A stretch of 64,000 bases of DNA from Caulobacter sp. FWC2. GTDB lineage: Bacteria; Pseudomonadota; Alphaproteobacteria; Caulobacterales; Caulobacteraceae. Below, piece after piece: positions 25,351-33,613 of this stretch. Under the pieces are notes generated by a model. It was not told the DNA's origin. It saw nothing but the letters and a program-made list of their open reading frames with translations, and made no database searches. The position numbers and the translations under genes were made by a program. The first letter of the stretch is position 1; the number at the start of each line of letters is the position of its first letter. Where the stretch lies: the NCBI RefSeq assembly GCF_002742625.1, contig NZ_PEBF01000001.1, positions 2,108,001 through 2,172,000 of the forward strand. Direction: 5' to 3'.

Positions 25351-25731
25351 TTACGCTTGAGCCTGGGGCGCGAAGTCTTCGCGCGGACGTTCCGGGCGAT
25401 CGCCACGGTCACGACGGGCGAGAACCGGCGACAGTTCCAGGTCCAGCTCTTCCACGCGGATGGTCATGAAGCGCAGCACATCTTCATTGATGAGCAGCTG
25501 ACGCTCCATTTCCTTCACGGCCGGCGCCGGGGCGTCGATCGCGAGCAGGGAGTAGTGGCCCTTGCGGTTCTTCTTGATGCGGTAGGTGAGGTTGCGAAGG
25601 CCCCAGTACTCGATCTTGGCGATGTGGCCGCCATTCTCTTCGATGAGGGTCTTCAGTTGCTCGTTCAGAGCTTCGGCCTGTTGCGGCGAGATATCCTGCC
25701 GCGCGATGACCACGTGTTCGTAGAACGCCAT
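25351..25731 (-). CDS. rpsF: 30S ribosomal protein S6
   Basis: Small-subunit protein S6, which pairs with S18. The start at 25731 gives the standard [15 protein letters not shown]; an AAGGA element lies just upstream in the mRNA. The frame is open for a further 24 codons but these are not S6-like. Conserved core motifs [18 protein letters not shown] and [10 protein letters not shown] are present. The last 20 residues form an Arg/Asp/Pro-rich tail. First gene of the operon rpsF-rpsR-rplI. Confidence 0.97.
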   Translation of the reverse strand: MAFYEHVVIARQDISPQQAEALNEQLKTLIEENGGHIAKIEYWGLRNLTYRIKKNRKGHYSLLAIDAPAPAVKEMERQLLINEDVLRFMTIRVEELDLELSPVLARRDRGDRPERPREDFAPQAQA

Positions 25732-25870
25732 GTTTTCCTTCTTCCGTTGGGGAAGGCGGCGTGGTCGTCGGCGGAAGTCCGACGTCCACGATGGTTCCTG
25801 CACACCGAGCGGGGAAATCCCCGGTCCCGGATGGGTGCGTGCAAGACCGCTCTTCCGTGAGAACGCGCGC

Positions 25871-25898
25871 TCTTACAGAAGATGGGCCTGAAAGGCAA
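25871..25898 (-). promoter_or_regulatory. Candidate promoter of the rpsF operon
   Basis: On the minus strand TTGCCT (25893-25898) precedes GTAAGA (25871-25876) by 16 bases, about 140 bases before the rpsF start. This is a reasonable housekeeping -35/-10 pair, but it is judged by eye only. Confidence 0.3.
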
Positions 25899-26000
25899 GC
25901 CGCATGGGGTTTGCCGCCGAACCGGGCGATGGCGTGAAATGTCTGATAATTGACATTGGGTGGGTTCCATCTTCGCGACCAACCATGCTAGCAGGCGACC

Positions 26001-26660
26001 ATGGGGATCGGTGATCGTCTCTTGGTGGCATTCGCAGCGGCCTTGGCCGCCGGGACGGCGCACGCCGAGATCATTCAGAAGCCCGTCACCTCGGTTTCGG
26101 CTCGTGAAGGCCGCTTCGCCGGCTATTCGGCGGCTTTGCCGCTGGATCTGTCCACCGACACCGAGAAGGTCGCCCTGACGGTCAAGTCTTCGGGCATGAT
26201 CGAAAATCCCACCTATGGCTTCGACCTGAACCTGACCCAGAAGCCCGACGACCAGCGCATCGGCCAGCGGTCGATGGCGCTGGGCGCTTCGTGGAACGAG
26301 AACGAGGCCAAGCTGCGCTCGTCGATGTCCAAGGCGTTCGGCTTCGGTCTGCTGCCGCGCGCCAACTATGTGCGCGTCTCGATGGACATGGACGCCAGCC
26401 AGGCCATCGCCGTGCCGGGCAAGATCCCGATCGCCCGCGCCAACATCCGCTCGTCCCTGACCCTGGACGGCAGGCCGGTCGGCTCGATCGCCTTTGGCGG
26501 CGGCTCGGCGGGCGACGAGGGTGTCGATCTCAGCCTGACCCGGCCGTTCGACATCCCCGCCGAGTTCACCGTCAGCGTGCGGGGCGTCAACAACCAGCGC
26601 GAAAGCTGGCGGCTGCAGGACGCCCGCGCCATGATCAAGCTGGTGAAGGTCGGCTGGTAG
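26001..26660 (+). CDS. Secreted protein of unknown function
   Basis: A 219-residue protein with a signal peptide cleaved near AHA-E (about 22). The mature part is rich in beta-prone segments with several repeated Ser/Gly turns and no cysteine. I do not recognise the family. A central stretch around MALGASWNENEAKLRSSMSKAFGFGLLP and the late DLSLTRPFDIPAEFTVSVRGVNNQRESWRL may form a beta-sandwich. The gene runs toward the sterol-desaturase-like gene and overlaps its 3' end by 26 bases, so only one of the two can be the dominant transcript without antisense effects. Probably periplasmic. Confidence 0.78.
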   Translation: MGIGDRLLVAFAAALAAGTAHAEIIQKPVTSVSAREGRFAGYSAALPLDLSTDTEKVALTVKSSGMIENPTYGFDLNLTQKPDDQRIGQRSMALGASWNENEAKLRSSMSKAFGFGLLPRANYVRVSMDMDASQAIAVPGKIPIARANIRSSLTLDGRPVGSIAFGGGSAGDEGVDLSLTRPFDIPAEFTVSVRGVNNQRESWRLQDARAMIKLVKVGW

Positions 26661-27459
26661 CCTCCAGCTCGCTGTCCTTGTCCTTCTTCGGCTTTTTGGC
26701 GGTCACGGCCGCGAAGCGCTTCAGATACTCCGGGTGCTCGGTGCCCATGACCCTGTCCCAGAAGGTGAAGTAGAGGCCGTAGTTCCAGCCCGCCTGGGCG
26801 TGGTGCAGGTCGTGATGGGTCACGGTCGTCAGGAACGGGAACAGCGGCCGGCCGTCGTTGCGGGCGGGGAACAGCTCGTAACCCGAGTGGCCGATCGTGT
26901 TGCGGACGATCTGGTGCAGCATGAACAGGCCGATCACGGGCCACTGGGTGGGAACCACGATCATCCACAGCGGCACGAACACGCCGTTGATGAAGGCCTC
27001 GCCCAGGTCGAAGCTGTAGGCGGTGAACGGCGAGGGATTGTTCGACCGGTGGTGCCGGCGATGGAAGCGCCGGAACAGGCGGCGGTCGTGGATCAGCCGG
27101 TGCGTCCAGTAGAACCAGGCGTCGTGGGCCACGATCATCAGGACGAGGCTGGTCCAGAACCAGACCGGCCCCCAGCTCTTGGCGATATAGGGCCCCGGCA
27201 GCCAGCCGGCGCGGAACAGGCCGAAGGTCAAAAGGCCCAGGGTCGAGAAGATGGCGATCGAACGGATCGAGGTCGCGAACTCGGTCAGCAACTGGCGCGC
27301 GGGCGGGCGGCTGTCGCGGATCTTGCGGCCCGCCAGCGGGATCGCCAGGGCGACCCATAGCACCAGCCAGACGCCGACCGAGAAGATCACGTAACGCGTG
27401 ACGTCGGCCCACATGCTGGCCAGCCAATTGCTGGCGAAGGGGAGGAGGGTGTCGAGCAT
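26635..27459 (-). CDS. Sterol desaturase / fatty acid hydroxylase family membrane enzyme
   Basis: A 274-residue integral membrane di-iron oxygenase. The eight-histidine signature is split into three clusters: HDAWFYWTH (112-120), HRRHH (133-137) and HHDLHH (215-220), plus a His in NTIGHSGYE near 191. Helices are predicted at about 21-41, 66-84, 97-111 and 155-185. The family hydroxylates or desaturates sterols, fatty acids, carotenoids or sphingolipids; the substrate here is unknown. Its upstream neighbour is a membrane-bound AraC regulator in the same orientation, 73 bases away, which could control it. Confidence 0.93.
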   Translation of the reverse strand: MLDTLLPFASNWLASMWADVTRYVIFSVGVWLVLWVALAIPLAGRKIRDSRPPARQLLTEFATSIRSIAIFSTLGLLTFGLFRAGWLPGPYIAKSWGPVWFWTSLVLMIVAHDAWFYWTHRLIHDRRLFRRFHRRHHRSNNPSPFTAYSFDLGEAFINGVFVPLWMIVVPTQWPVIGLFMLHQIVRNTIGHSGYELFPARNDGRPLFPFLTTVTHHDLHHAQAGWNYGLYFTFWDRVMGTEHPEYLKRFAAVTAKKPKKDKDSELEATSRPSPA

Positions 27460-27532
27460 TTATCCGGGCTCCAGAGCGAAAGACCTCGCCAAGGAAGCTC
27501 CCCGCTCTCGGCCCGTCGCGCCGAACCTGAAA

Positions 27533-28660
27533 TCAGGCTCGTTTGTCGCTTTTCGACCGACCTTCGCCGGTTTCGACCAGCCGAAGTTGCGGGTGGGCGG
27601 GCGTGACGTCCTGGCGCCAGGCGGTCGGGGTGACGCCGGTGGCGGCGCGGAAGGCGCGGTTGAACGGTCCCAGCGAGGCGAAACCCAGGTCGTAGGCGAT
27701 GGTCGAGACCGACTTCAGCGCCTGCTCCGGATCGGCCAGGGCGACCTTGGCCGCCTCGATCCGCCGGCCGTTGACGTAGTCGGCGAAGTTGCGGTGGCCC
27801 AGCGTGCCGTTGATCAGCTTGCGCAGGCGGTGCTCGGGCGCGCCGACCAGGGCGGCGAGCGCGCCGATCGACAGGTCCTCGCCGCGCCAGACCTCGTTCT
27901 CGTTCATCGCCTTGTCCAGGCGGGCCAGGACCAAGCGGTCGGCGGGGGTGAGGTCGAGGGTCTCGACGGGCTTGACCACGGGCGGCTCGCCGGCGGCGGG
28001 CGAGGCCTGGACCAACACCGGCTCGGCGCGCAGCAGGGCCAGGGCCGAGCCGACGCCCAGGGCGCCCAGGGCGATAGCCTGGATCAGGCTGGGCAGGACG
28101 GGACCTTTCCCCAGGCCGAAGTCGCATAGGGTCTGGACGAGCATGTAGCCCGTCGCCGCCGCCGCGATCGGCGCGCGCAGATGCCGGCGGCGCTCCACGA
28201 GGTCGATCCGCCAGCCGCGCCAGGTCATCAGCAGGATATGCATGTTGATCGCCAGCGAGACGGCGGCGAAGATCCACCAGGCGACCGCGCGCGCGTGTGA
28301 CGGCGGCAGAAGCGCGCCAGGAATCCACAGCGCTATGACCGCTGCGGGCACGGCGAAGCGCCAGGGCGGGATTTTCGGCTCGTCCTCGAACAGCACCGAG
28401 CAGAACAGCCAGAGCACTCCGGCGGCCATGGAGCTGAGGAACCAGGTCAGCAGGCTGAAATGCAGGTGTGTCGTGTAGTAGAAATGGCTCTCGAAGCCGT
28501 GGGCTATGGCGCAGGCCATCAGCAGCACGCCGACCCAGCGCGTCGGCGTCATGTTGCGGCTGGCGGCCATGGAAACGCCGGTGGCGGCGAAGGCGCCCAT
28601 GGCGACGCCGCGCAGCCCCAGCTCCAGGCCGGAGAGGTCGATATGGGCGAGGTCGATCAT
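27533..28660 (-). CDS. Membrane-anchored AraC-family transcriptional regulator
   Basis: A 375-residue protein with about seven predicted helices in the first 220 residues and an AraC/XylS DNA-binding domain at about 260-355, including two helix-turn-helix units (IGALAALVGAPEHRLRKLIN and VSTIAYDLGFASLGPFNRAFRAATG). The linker TPADRLVLARLDKAM joins the two parts. Such one-component regulators can bind DNA while in the inner membrane, presumably sensing a membrane lipid or a signal in the bilayer. Its immediate downstream gene is a lipid-modifying di-iron enzyme, a possible target. Spacing to the peroxiredoxin gene upstream is 86 bases. Confidence 0.9.
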   Translation of the reverse strand: MIDLAHIDLSGLELGLRGVAMGAFAATGVSMAASRNMTPTRWVGVLLMACAIAHGFESHFYYTTHLHFSLLTWFLSSMAAGVLWLFCSVLFEDEPKIPPWRFAVPAAVIALWIPGALLPPSHARAVAWWIFAAVSLAINMHILLMTWRGWRIDLVERRRHLRAPIAAAATGYMLVQTLCDFGLGKGPVLPSLIQAIALGALGVGSALALLRAEPVLVQASPAAGEPPVVKPVETLDLTPADRLVLARLDKAMNENEVWRGEDLSIGALAALVGAPEHRLRKLINGTLGHRNFADYVNGRRIEAAKVALADPEQALKSVSTIAYDLGFASLGPFNRAFRAATGVTPTAWRQDVTPAHPQLRLVETGEGRSKSDKRA

Positions 28661-28746
28661 GGACCGATCATCTCCCCAAAGACCGCGCGACCCTCAAGCC
28701 GCGCGGCTGGCCGGAACCCGAAAAGGCTGGCTACTTCTTGGCCAAG

Positions 28747-29286
28747 CTACTTCTTGGCCTTGTAGGCTTTCACCGCGTCCATGGTGTTGGTGACGTGGCC
28801 GGCGAAGTTGCCGTCGGTGTAGGACATCAGGATCTTGCCGTCCGGGGCGATCACGTAGGACGTGCGGTTCGACCAGTCCGGCTTCACCATCAGCGCCACG
28901 TCGTAGCTCTTGATCAGCGCCTTGTCGGCGGCGGCCACGGCGAACTTGTCGCGGCAGTGCTCCTTGGAGAAGTCCTTGATGCGGTCGACATTGCCGGCCG
29001 TGACGCCGATCACCGTGGCGCCCAGCTTTTCGAACTCGGGCGTGGCCTCGGCGAACTCGTGGGCCTCGGCGGTGCAGCCCGACGTGTAGGCGGCCGGGAA
29101 GAAGTACAGGACCACCGGGCCCTTCTTCAGGGCCTTGGCCAGGTTGAACTGGAAGTCCTTGCCGGCCAGGGCGGCGCCGGCGGTGAAGTCAGGGGCCTTG
29201 TCGCCGACCTTGAGGGCGGCGAGGGCGGGTGAGGTGGCGGCGAGCGTCAGGGCGGCCGCGGTGATACCGGCGAGGAGGCGAGACAT
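28747..29286 (-). CDS. Periplasmic peroxiredoxin (AhpC/TSA, BCP-like)
   Basis: A 179-residue thiol peroxidase with a signal peptide (about 1-24; ALAALK). The peroxidatic motif PAAYTSGCT has Cys71; the next residues TAEAHEF lack the second Cys five positions later, so any resolving cysteine would be Cys111 or a partner protein. The fold runs from VGDKAPDF through the active site to YVIAPDG. The start at 29286 (MSRLLAG) is chosen because it begins the signal sequence and a purine-rich GGAG lies upstream. Probably detoxifies peroxide in the periplasm. It is divergent from the truncated-hemoglobin gene, 110 bases apart. Confidence 0.9.
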   Translation of the reverse strand: MSRLLAGITAAALTLAATSPALAALKVGDKAPDFTAGAALAGKDFQFNLAKALKKGPVVLYFFPAAYTSGCTAEAHEFAEATPEFEKLGATVIGVTAGNVDRIKDFSKEHCRDKFAVAAADKALIKSYDVALMVKPDWSNRTSYVIAPDGKILMSYTDGNFAGHVTNTMDAVKAYKAKK

Positions 29287-29396
29287 CGGAAGACTCCGGA
29301 GGAGAGGGATGTTCATGGTCACGACTTGGATAACTCCATTCTCTCGACTTCAAAACCTTTACGTGCCTGGCTACGTCCCGGATGCAGGAGAACGTC

Positions 29397-29876
29397 ATGT
29401 CGTCCCAGGAAATTGAGACGCCGAGCCTGTCCGCTTGGGCTGGCGGTCCCGAGCGGTTCGAGGTCTTGTTCTCGACCTTCTACGCCAGGGTTCCCGACGA
29501 CCCGGTCCTGGCGCCGGTCTTCGCCGGCATGGATCCCCGGCACGCCCAGCACGTGGCGGCCTTTGTCGGCGAGGTGTTCGGAGGTCCCAAGGCCTATACC
29601 GAGGCCGGCGGCAGCCATGCGGCGATGATCCGCAAGCATCTGGGGCGTCACCTGACGGAGACCCAGCGCAAGGCCTGGGTGGCGCTGATGCTGGACACCG
29701 CCGACGCGGTGGGTCTGCCCGTCGATCCGGAGTTTCGCGCCGCCTTCGTCGGCTATCTGGAGTGGGGAACGCGGCTGGCGGTGATCAATTCCGCCGAAGG
29801 CGTCGCCGAGCCCGAGGACGATCCGCCCATGCCGGTCTGGGGCTGGGGCCCGCCCGGCGGGCCCTGGCTGGGATGA
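29397..29876 (+). CDS. Group II-type truncated hemoglobin
   Basis: A 159-residue heme protein of the 2-over-2 truncated globin family. The start at 29397 has AGGAG at 29386-29390, six bases upstream. The B/C helices hold FEVLFSTFYARVPDD; the proximal histidine is most likely His81 in AAMIRKHLGRHLT. The following WVALMLDTADAVGLP matches helix H. A Trp/Pro/Gly-rich C-terminal tail (VWGWGPPGGPW) is typical of a subset of proteobacterial members. It likely binds oxygen or nitric oxide in the cytoplasm; the divergent peroxiredoxin suggests a shared oxidative stress role. Confidence 0.9.
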   Translation: MSSQEIETPSLSAWAGGPERFEVLFSTFYARVPDDPVLAPVFAGMDPRHAQHVAAFVGEVFGGPKAYTEAGGSHAAMIRKHLGRHLTETQRKAWVALMLDTADAVGLPVDPEFRAAFVGYLEWGTRLAVINSAEGVAEPEDDPPMPVWGWGPPGGPWLG

Positions 29877-29958
29877 CCAGACGGGCCTGACTTGCCGCCC
29901 GGACGCCTTTGGCCTAACCCTCCGGCCCTTGAATCTGCAAAAGACGGAGCGGGCCACC

Positions 29959-30903
29959 ATGAGCATCGCCTTCATTTTTCCCGGCCAGGGCAGTCAGTCG
30001 GTCGGTATGGGCGTCGATCTCGCCGCGGCTTTCGCCAGCGCTCGCGAGGTCTTCCAGGAAGTCGACGACGCCCTGGGCCAGAAGCTGTTCGCGCTGATGA
30101 AGGAAGGTCCCGAAGGCGACCTGACTTTGACCGAGAACGCCCAACCAGCCTTGATGGCCGTCAGTCTGGCGGTCACCCGGACCCTGGAAAAGGAATTCGG
30201 CGTCGGCATCGATCGCGCCGCCTTCGTGGCCGGTCACAGCCTGGGTGAATACTCGGCTCTGGCCGCCGCTGGCGCTATCACGCTCGCCGATACCGCCCGC
30301 CTGCTGAAGCTGCGCGGCCAGGCCATGCAGCGCGCCGTGCCGGTGGGCGAGGGCGCGATGGCCTCGCTGATCGGTCCGAAGACCGATCTGGCCCTAGCCG
30401 AAGCGGCCGCCGCCGCCGGCTCGGAAGTGGGCGTCTGCGTCGTGGCCAACGACAACAACAACGGCAATGTCGTGATCTCCGGCGCCAAGGCCGCCGTCGA
30501 CAAGGCCATCGAGAAGGCCAAGGAGCTGGGCGCGCGAGCCATCCCGCTGAACGTCTCCGCGCCCTTCCACTGCCCGCTGATGCAGCCGGCGGCCGACGAG
30601 ATGGCCGAGGCCCTCTCCAAGACCACCATCATCGCCCCGCGCACGCCGCTGGTGGCCAATGTCACCGCCGCCCCGGTCCACGACCCGGACGTCATCCGCA
30701 AGCTGCTGGTCGAGCAGGTCACCGGCCGCGTCCGCTGGCGCGAAAGCATGACCTGGCTGGCTGGCGAAGGCGGCATCACCCGTTTCGCCGAAGCCGGCGC
30801 TGGCAAGGTGCTCTCGGGCATGGCCAAGCGCATCGCCCCGGACTCCGAGGCGACCCCGCTGAACACGCCCGCCGATCTCGAAGCCTTCGCGGCCTCGCTC
30901 TAG
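29959..30903 (+). CDS. fabD: Malonyl-CoA:ACP transacylase
   Basis: Moves malonyl groups from CoA to acyl carrier protein to feed fatty acid elongation. The N-terminus MSIAFIFPGQGSQ is the family's standard start; the in-frame ATG at 29929 lies upstream without a better ribosome site. The active-site serine is Ser94 in GHSLGEYSA. A Gln in PGQG and a His in APFHCPLM complete the expected catalytic set. Length is 314 residues. First gene of the fab cluster, 19 bases ahead of fabG. Confidence 0.98.
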   Translation: MSIAFIFPGQGSQSVGMGVDLAAAFASAREVFQEVDDALGQKLFALMKEGPEGDLTLTENAQPALMAVSLAVTRTLEKEFGVGIDRAAFVAGHSLGEYSALAAAGAITLADTARLLKLRGQAMQRAVPVGEGAMASLIGPKTDLALAEAAAAAGSEVGVCVVANDNNNGNVVISGAKAAVDKAIEKAKELGARAIPLNVSAPFHCPLMQPAADEMAEALSKTTIIAPRTPLVANVTAAPVHDPDVIRKLLVEQVTGRVRWRESMTWLAGEGGITRFAEAGAGKVLSGMAKRIAPDSEATPLNTPADLEAFAASL

Positions 30904-30922
30904 TTCAAAGGAAGACCGACAC

Positions 30923-31663
30923 ATGTTCGATCTGACCGGCAAGACCGCTCTCGTCACCGGCGCCACCGGCGGCATCGGCGGCGCCATCGCCAAGGCCCTG
31001 CACGACCAGGGCGCCCATGTCGTGCTCTCGGGCACCCGCGAATCAGCACTTTCGGAGCTGGCCGCCCAGTTCGGCGAGCGCGTCTCGTTCGTCGCCGCGA
31101 ATCTGTCCGACTCGGCCGCCGTCGACGGTCTGGTCGCCAAGGCCGAGGAAGCCGCCGGCGCGCCGCTGGACATCCTGATCGCCAATGCGGGCGTCACCCG
31201 CGACGGCCTGCTCGTCCGCATGAAGGACGAGGACTGGGAGACCGTGATCAAGGTCAATCTGGAAGGCTATTTCCGCCTGGCCCGCGCGGCCGCCAAGGGC
31301 ATGATGAAGCGCCGCGCCGGCCGCATCATCGGCATCACCTCGGTGGTCGGCGTGACCGGCAACCCCGGCCAGACCAACTACGCGGCCTCCAAGGCCGGCA
31401 TGATCGGCTTTTCCAAGGCCTTGGCCCAGGAACTGGCCAGCCGTGGCGTGACGGTCAACTGCGTGGCCCCCGGCTTTATAGCCAGCCCGATGACCGACTC
31501 GCTGAACGATCAGCAGAAGGCCGGCATCCTGGCGACCATTCCCGCCGGCAAGTTGGGCGAGGGCAGCGATATCGCCGCCGCGTGCGTTTTCCTGGCCAGC
31601 GACCAGGCCGGCTACGTCACCGGCCAGACCTTGCACGTCAACGGCGGCATGGCCATGATCTGA
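30923..31663 (+). CDS. fabG: 3-oxoacyl-[ACP] reductase
   Basis: NADPH-dependent ketoreductase of fatty acid synthesis. Motifs: TGATGGIG (12-19), NAG (88-90), Ser140, Tyr153 and Lys157 (YAASK). The C-terminus ends in the FabG-like QTLHVNGGMAMI. The 246-residue length is normal. It follows fabD by 19 bases with an AAGGAAG ribosome site. A large palindrome lies about 6 bases downstream of the stop, before acpP. Confidence 0.98.
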   Translation: MFDLTGKTALVTGATGGIGGAIAKALHDQGAHVVLSGTRESALSELAAQFGERVSFVAANLSDSAAVDGLVAKAEEAAGAPLDILIANAGVTRDGLLVRMKDEDWETVIKVNLEGYFRLARAAAKGMMKRRAGRIIGITSVVGVTGNPGQTNYAASKAGMIGFSKALAQELASRGVTVNCVAPGFIASPMTDSLNDQQKAGILATIPAGKLGEGSDIAAACVFLASDQAGYVTGQTLHVNGGMAMI

Positions 31664-31669
31664 AACCGC

Positions 31670-31721
31670 CAGAGCCTGTCCGTTTCAGGTGTCTCCACCT
31701 GAAACGGATAAGCAGGCTCTG
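31670..31721. repeat. 52-base nearly perfect palindrome between fabG and acpP
   Basis: Two nested stems: an outer 9 bp (31670-31678 with 31713-31721) and an inner 13 bp (31679-31691 with 31696-31708), with a TCTC loop and a 4-base bulge on one side. As RNA this would be a very stable hairpin. There is no T-tract, so it does not look like a simple intrinsic terminator. The arms carry TCCGTTTCA/TGAAACGGA, possibly a protein-binding or repeat element. Confidence 0.75.
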
Positions 31722-31915
31722 ACGTTGAAAGCCTGAAGTGCGTTGCGCGGCGAAACCGCTAACACTTTCGCCTAACGCGCTTCGGTTCCTCTTTCGGTCT
31801 GCCGCTAGCAAGCCGAAAAGGAACGTGATAGGCGGAGCCCGACACTTCCCGCGGATCGCGAGGCTTAGGCCTCGATGTCCGAGGGCCGAAATTTCATAAT
31901 GAGGGACTGAACAGA

Positions 31916-32152
31916 ATGTCCGACATTCTCGAGCGCGTGCGTAAGATCGTCATCGAACACCTGGATGCCGATCCCGAGAAGGTCACCGAGAAGGCTTCCT
32001 TCATCGATGACCTGGGCGCCGACAGCCTCGACAACGTTGAGCTGGTGATGGCGTTCGAAGAAGAGTTCGACATCGAAATCCCGGACGACGCCGCCGAGCA
32101 CATCCAGACCGTTGGCGACGCCGTGAAGTTCATCACGGAAAAGACCGCCTAA
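31916..32152 (+). CDS. acpP: Acyl carrier protein
   Basis: The 78-residue cofactor carrier for fatty acid and lipid synthesis. The phosphopantetheine attachment serine is Ser37 in [11 protein letters not shown]. Helices I to IV and the strongly acidic composition are as expected. An AGGGA sequence lies about ten bases upstream of the ATG. It is separated from fabG by 252 bases including a large palindrome, and followed by a strong terminator, so it probably has its own promoter and a separate short transcript, as is usual for this highly expressed gene. Confidence 0.98.
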   Translation: MSDILERVRKIVIEHLDADPEKVTEKASFIDDLGADSLDNVELVMAFEEEFDIEIPDDAAEHIQTVGDAVKFITEKTA

Positions 32153-32187
32153 AAGGCGTCGAGTTCGCTAGTCGAACCTGACCATTT

Positions 32188-32232
32188 CCGCCGCGTCGCA
32201 CGGGCTCTTGCCATCGTGCGCGCGGCGGTTTT
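32188..32232 (+). terminator. Intrinsic terminator after acpP
   Basis: A 14-bp stem with one bulged base (32188-32202 with 32215-32228), a 12-base loop, and TTTT directly after. It begins 36 bases after the acpP stop and lies 100 bases before fabF, so it should limit read-through into fabF. Confidence 0.8.
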
Positions 32233-32332
32233 CGTTTGAGGCTCAAAATACTTTAAGCCAGGGATTCGCGAGTGGCGCGGGCTTGGGGCGATCCCCAAAT
32301 CCAACCTCGCATCGAAGGTTTGGGAGTGATCC

Positions 32333-33613
32333 ATGCGTAGAGTTGTCGTCACGGGTATCGGCCTGCTGACCCCTCTGGGCCACGGCGTTGACGTGACCTG
32401 GAAGAACATCCTCGCCGGTAAGTCCGGCGCCAACCGCATCACGGCCTTCGATCCGACCGACTATGCCTGCAAGGTCGCCTGCGAGGTTCCGCGCGTCGAT
32501 GGACGCGGCGGCGGCGGCCCGGATGTCGAGGGCTCGTTCAACCCCGACCTGACCATGAGCCCGCGCGACCAGAAGCGCGTGGACGATTTCATCCTGTACG
32601 GCATCGCCGCGGCCGACGAGGCCATCAAGGATTCGGGCTGGGTTCCGGAAACCGACGAGGACAAGTGGCGCACGGGCGTCATCCTGGGCTCGGGCATCGG
32701 CGGCCTGTCGACGATCGCCGACACCGCGCTGGAGCTGGAGGCCAAGGGCCCCCGCCGCGTCAGCCCGTTCTTCATCTCCTCGGCCCTGATCAACCTGATC
32801 TCGGGCCAGGTCTCGATCAAGTATGGCTTCAAGGGCCCCAACCACGCGGTCGTCACGGCCTGCGCCACCGGCGCCCACGCCATCGGGGACGCCATGCGCC
32901 TGATCAAGTACGGCGACGCCGACGTGATGGTGGCCGGCGGCGCCGAGGCGGCGGTCTGCAAGGTCGGCGTGGCCGGCTTCATCGCCTGCCGCGCCATGTC
33001 GACCGAGTGGAACGACACGCCCGAAAAGGCTTCGCGTCCCTATGACAAGGACCGCGACGGCTTCGTCATGGGCGAGGGGGCCGGCGCCCTGGTGCTGGAA
33101 GAGTACGAGCACGCCAAGGCCCGCGGCGCGAAGATCTACGCCGAAGTGGTCGGCTATGGCTTGTCGGGCGACGCCCACCACATCACTGCCCCGTCGGAAG
33201 ACGGCGAAGGCGGCGGCCGCGCTCTGGCCTCGGCCATGAAGGACGCGGGCCTGAAGCCCTCGGACATCGACTACATCAACGCCCACGGCACCTCGACCAT
33301 GGCCGACGGCCTGGAAGCCGGCGCCGTCGAGCGCTTCCTGGGCGATCACGCCAAGAACGTCGTCATGTCCTCGACCAAGTCGATGACGGGCCACCTGCTG
33401 GGCGCGGCCGGCGCGATCGAGGGGATCTTCTCGGTCCTGGCGATCCGCGACCAGATCGCCCCGCCGACCATCAACCTCGACAATCCCGACGTCCACGTCG
33501 CCATGAACCTGGCGCCGAACAAGGCCGTGCCGATGAAGATCGACGTGGCGGTGTCCAACAGCTTCGGCTTCGGCGGCACCAACGCCACCGTGGTGTTCAA
33601 GAAGGTCTCGTGA
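32333..33613 (+). CDS. fabF: Beta-ketoacyl-ACP synthase II
   Basis: Condensing enzyme that elongates acyl-ACP with malonyl-ACP. The catalytic triad is Cys177 (TACATG), His318 (NAHGTST) and His354 (GHLLGAAG). The 426-residue length and the GFGGTNAT C-terminal motif are as expected for FabF rather than FabB or FabH. The stop overlaps mltG by four bases, so mltG is translationally coupled to it. Confidence 0.98.
   Translation: MRRVVVTGIGLLTPLGHGVDVTWKNILAGKSGANRITAFDPTDYACKVACEVPRVDGRGGGGPDVEGSFNPDLTMSPRDQKRVDDFILYGIAAADEAIKDSGWVPETDEDKWRTGVILGSGIGGLSTIADTALELEAKGPRRVSPFFISSALINLISGQVSIKYGFKGPNHAVVTACATGAHAIGDAMRLIKYGDADVMVAGGAEAAVCKVGVAGFIACRAMSTEWNDTPEKASRPYDKDRDGFVMGEGAGALVLEEYEHAKARGAKIYAEVVGYGLSGDAHHITAPSEDGEGGGRALASAMKDAGLKPSDIDYINAHGTSTMADGLEAGAVERFLGDHAKNVVMSSTKSMTGHLLGAAGAIEGIFSVLAIRDQIAPPTINLDNPDVHVAMNLAPNKAVPMKIDVAVSNSFGFGGTNATVVFKKVS

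Noticed and set aside
25950..25992. TTGACA and TGCTAGCA upstream of the secreted protein at 26001
   Set aside because: Spacing of about 30 bases is too long for a -35/-10 pair.
31745..31770. A possible acpP promoter with TTGCGC and GCTAACAC
   Set aside because: The spacing between the two boxes is too short for a normal sigma-70-type promoter as judged by eye.
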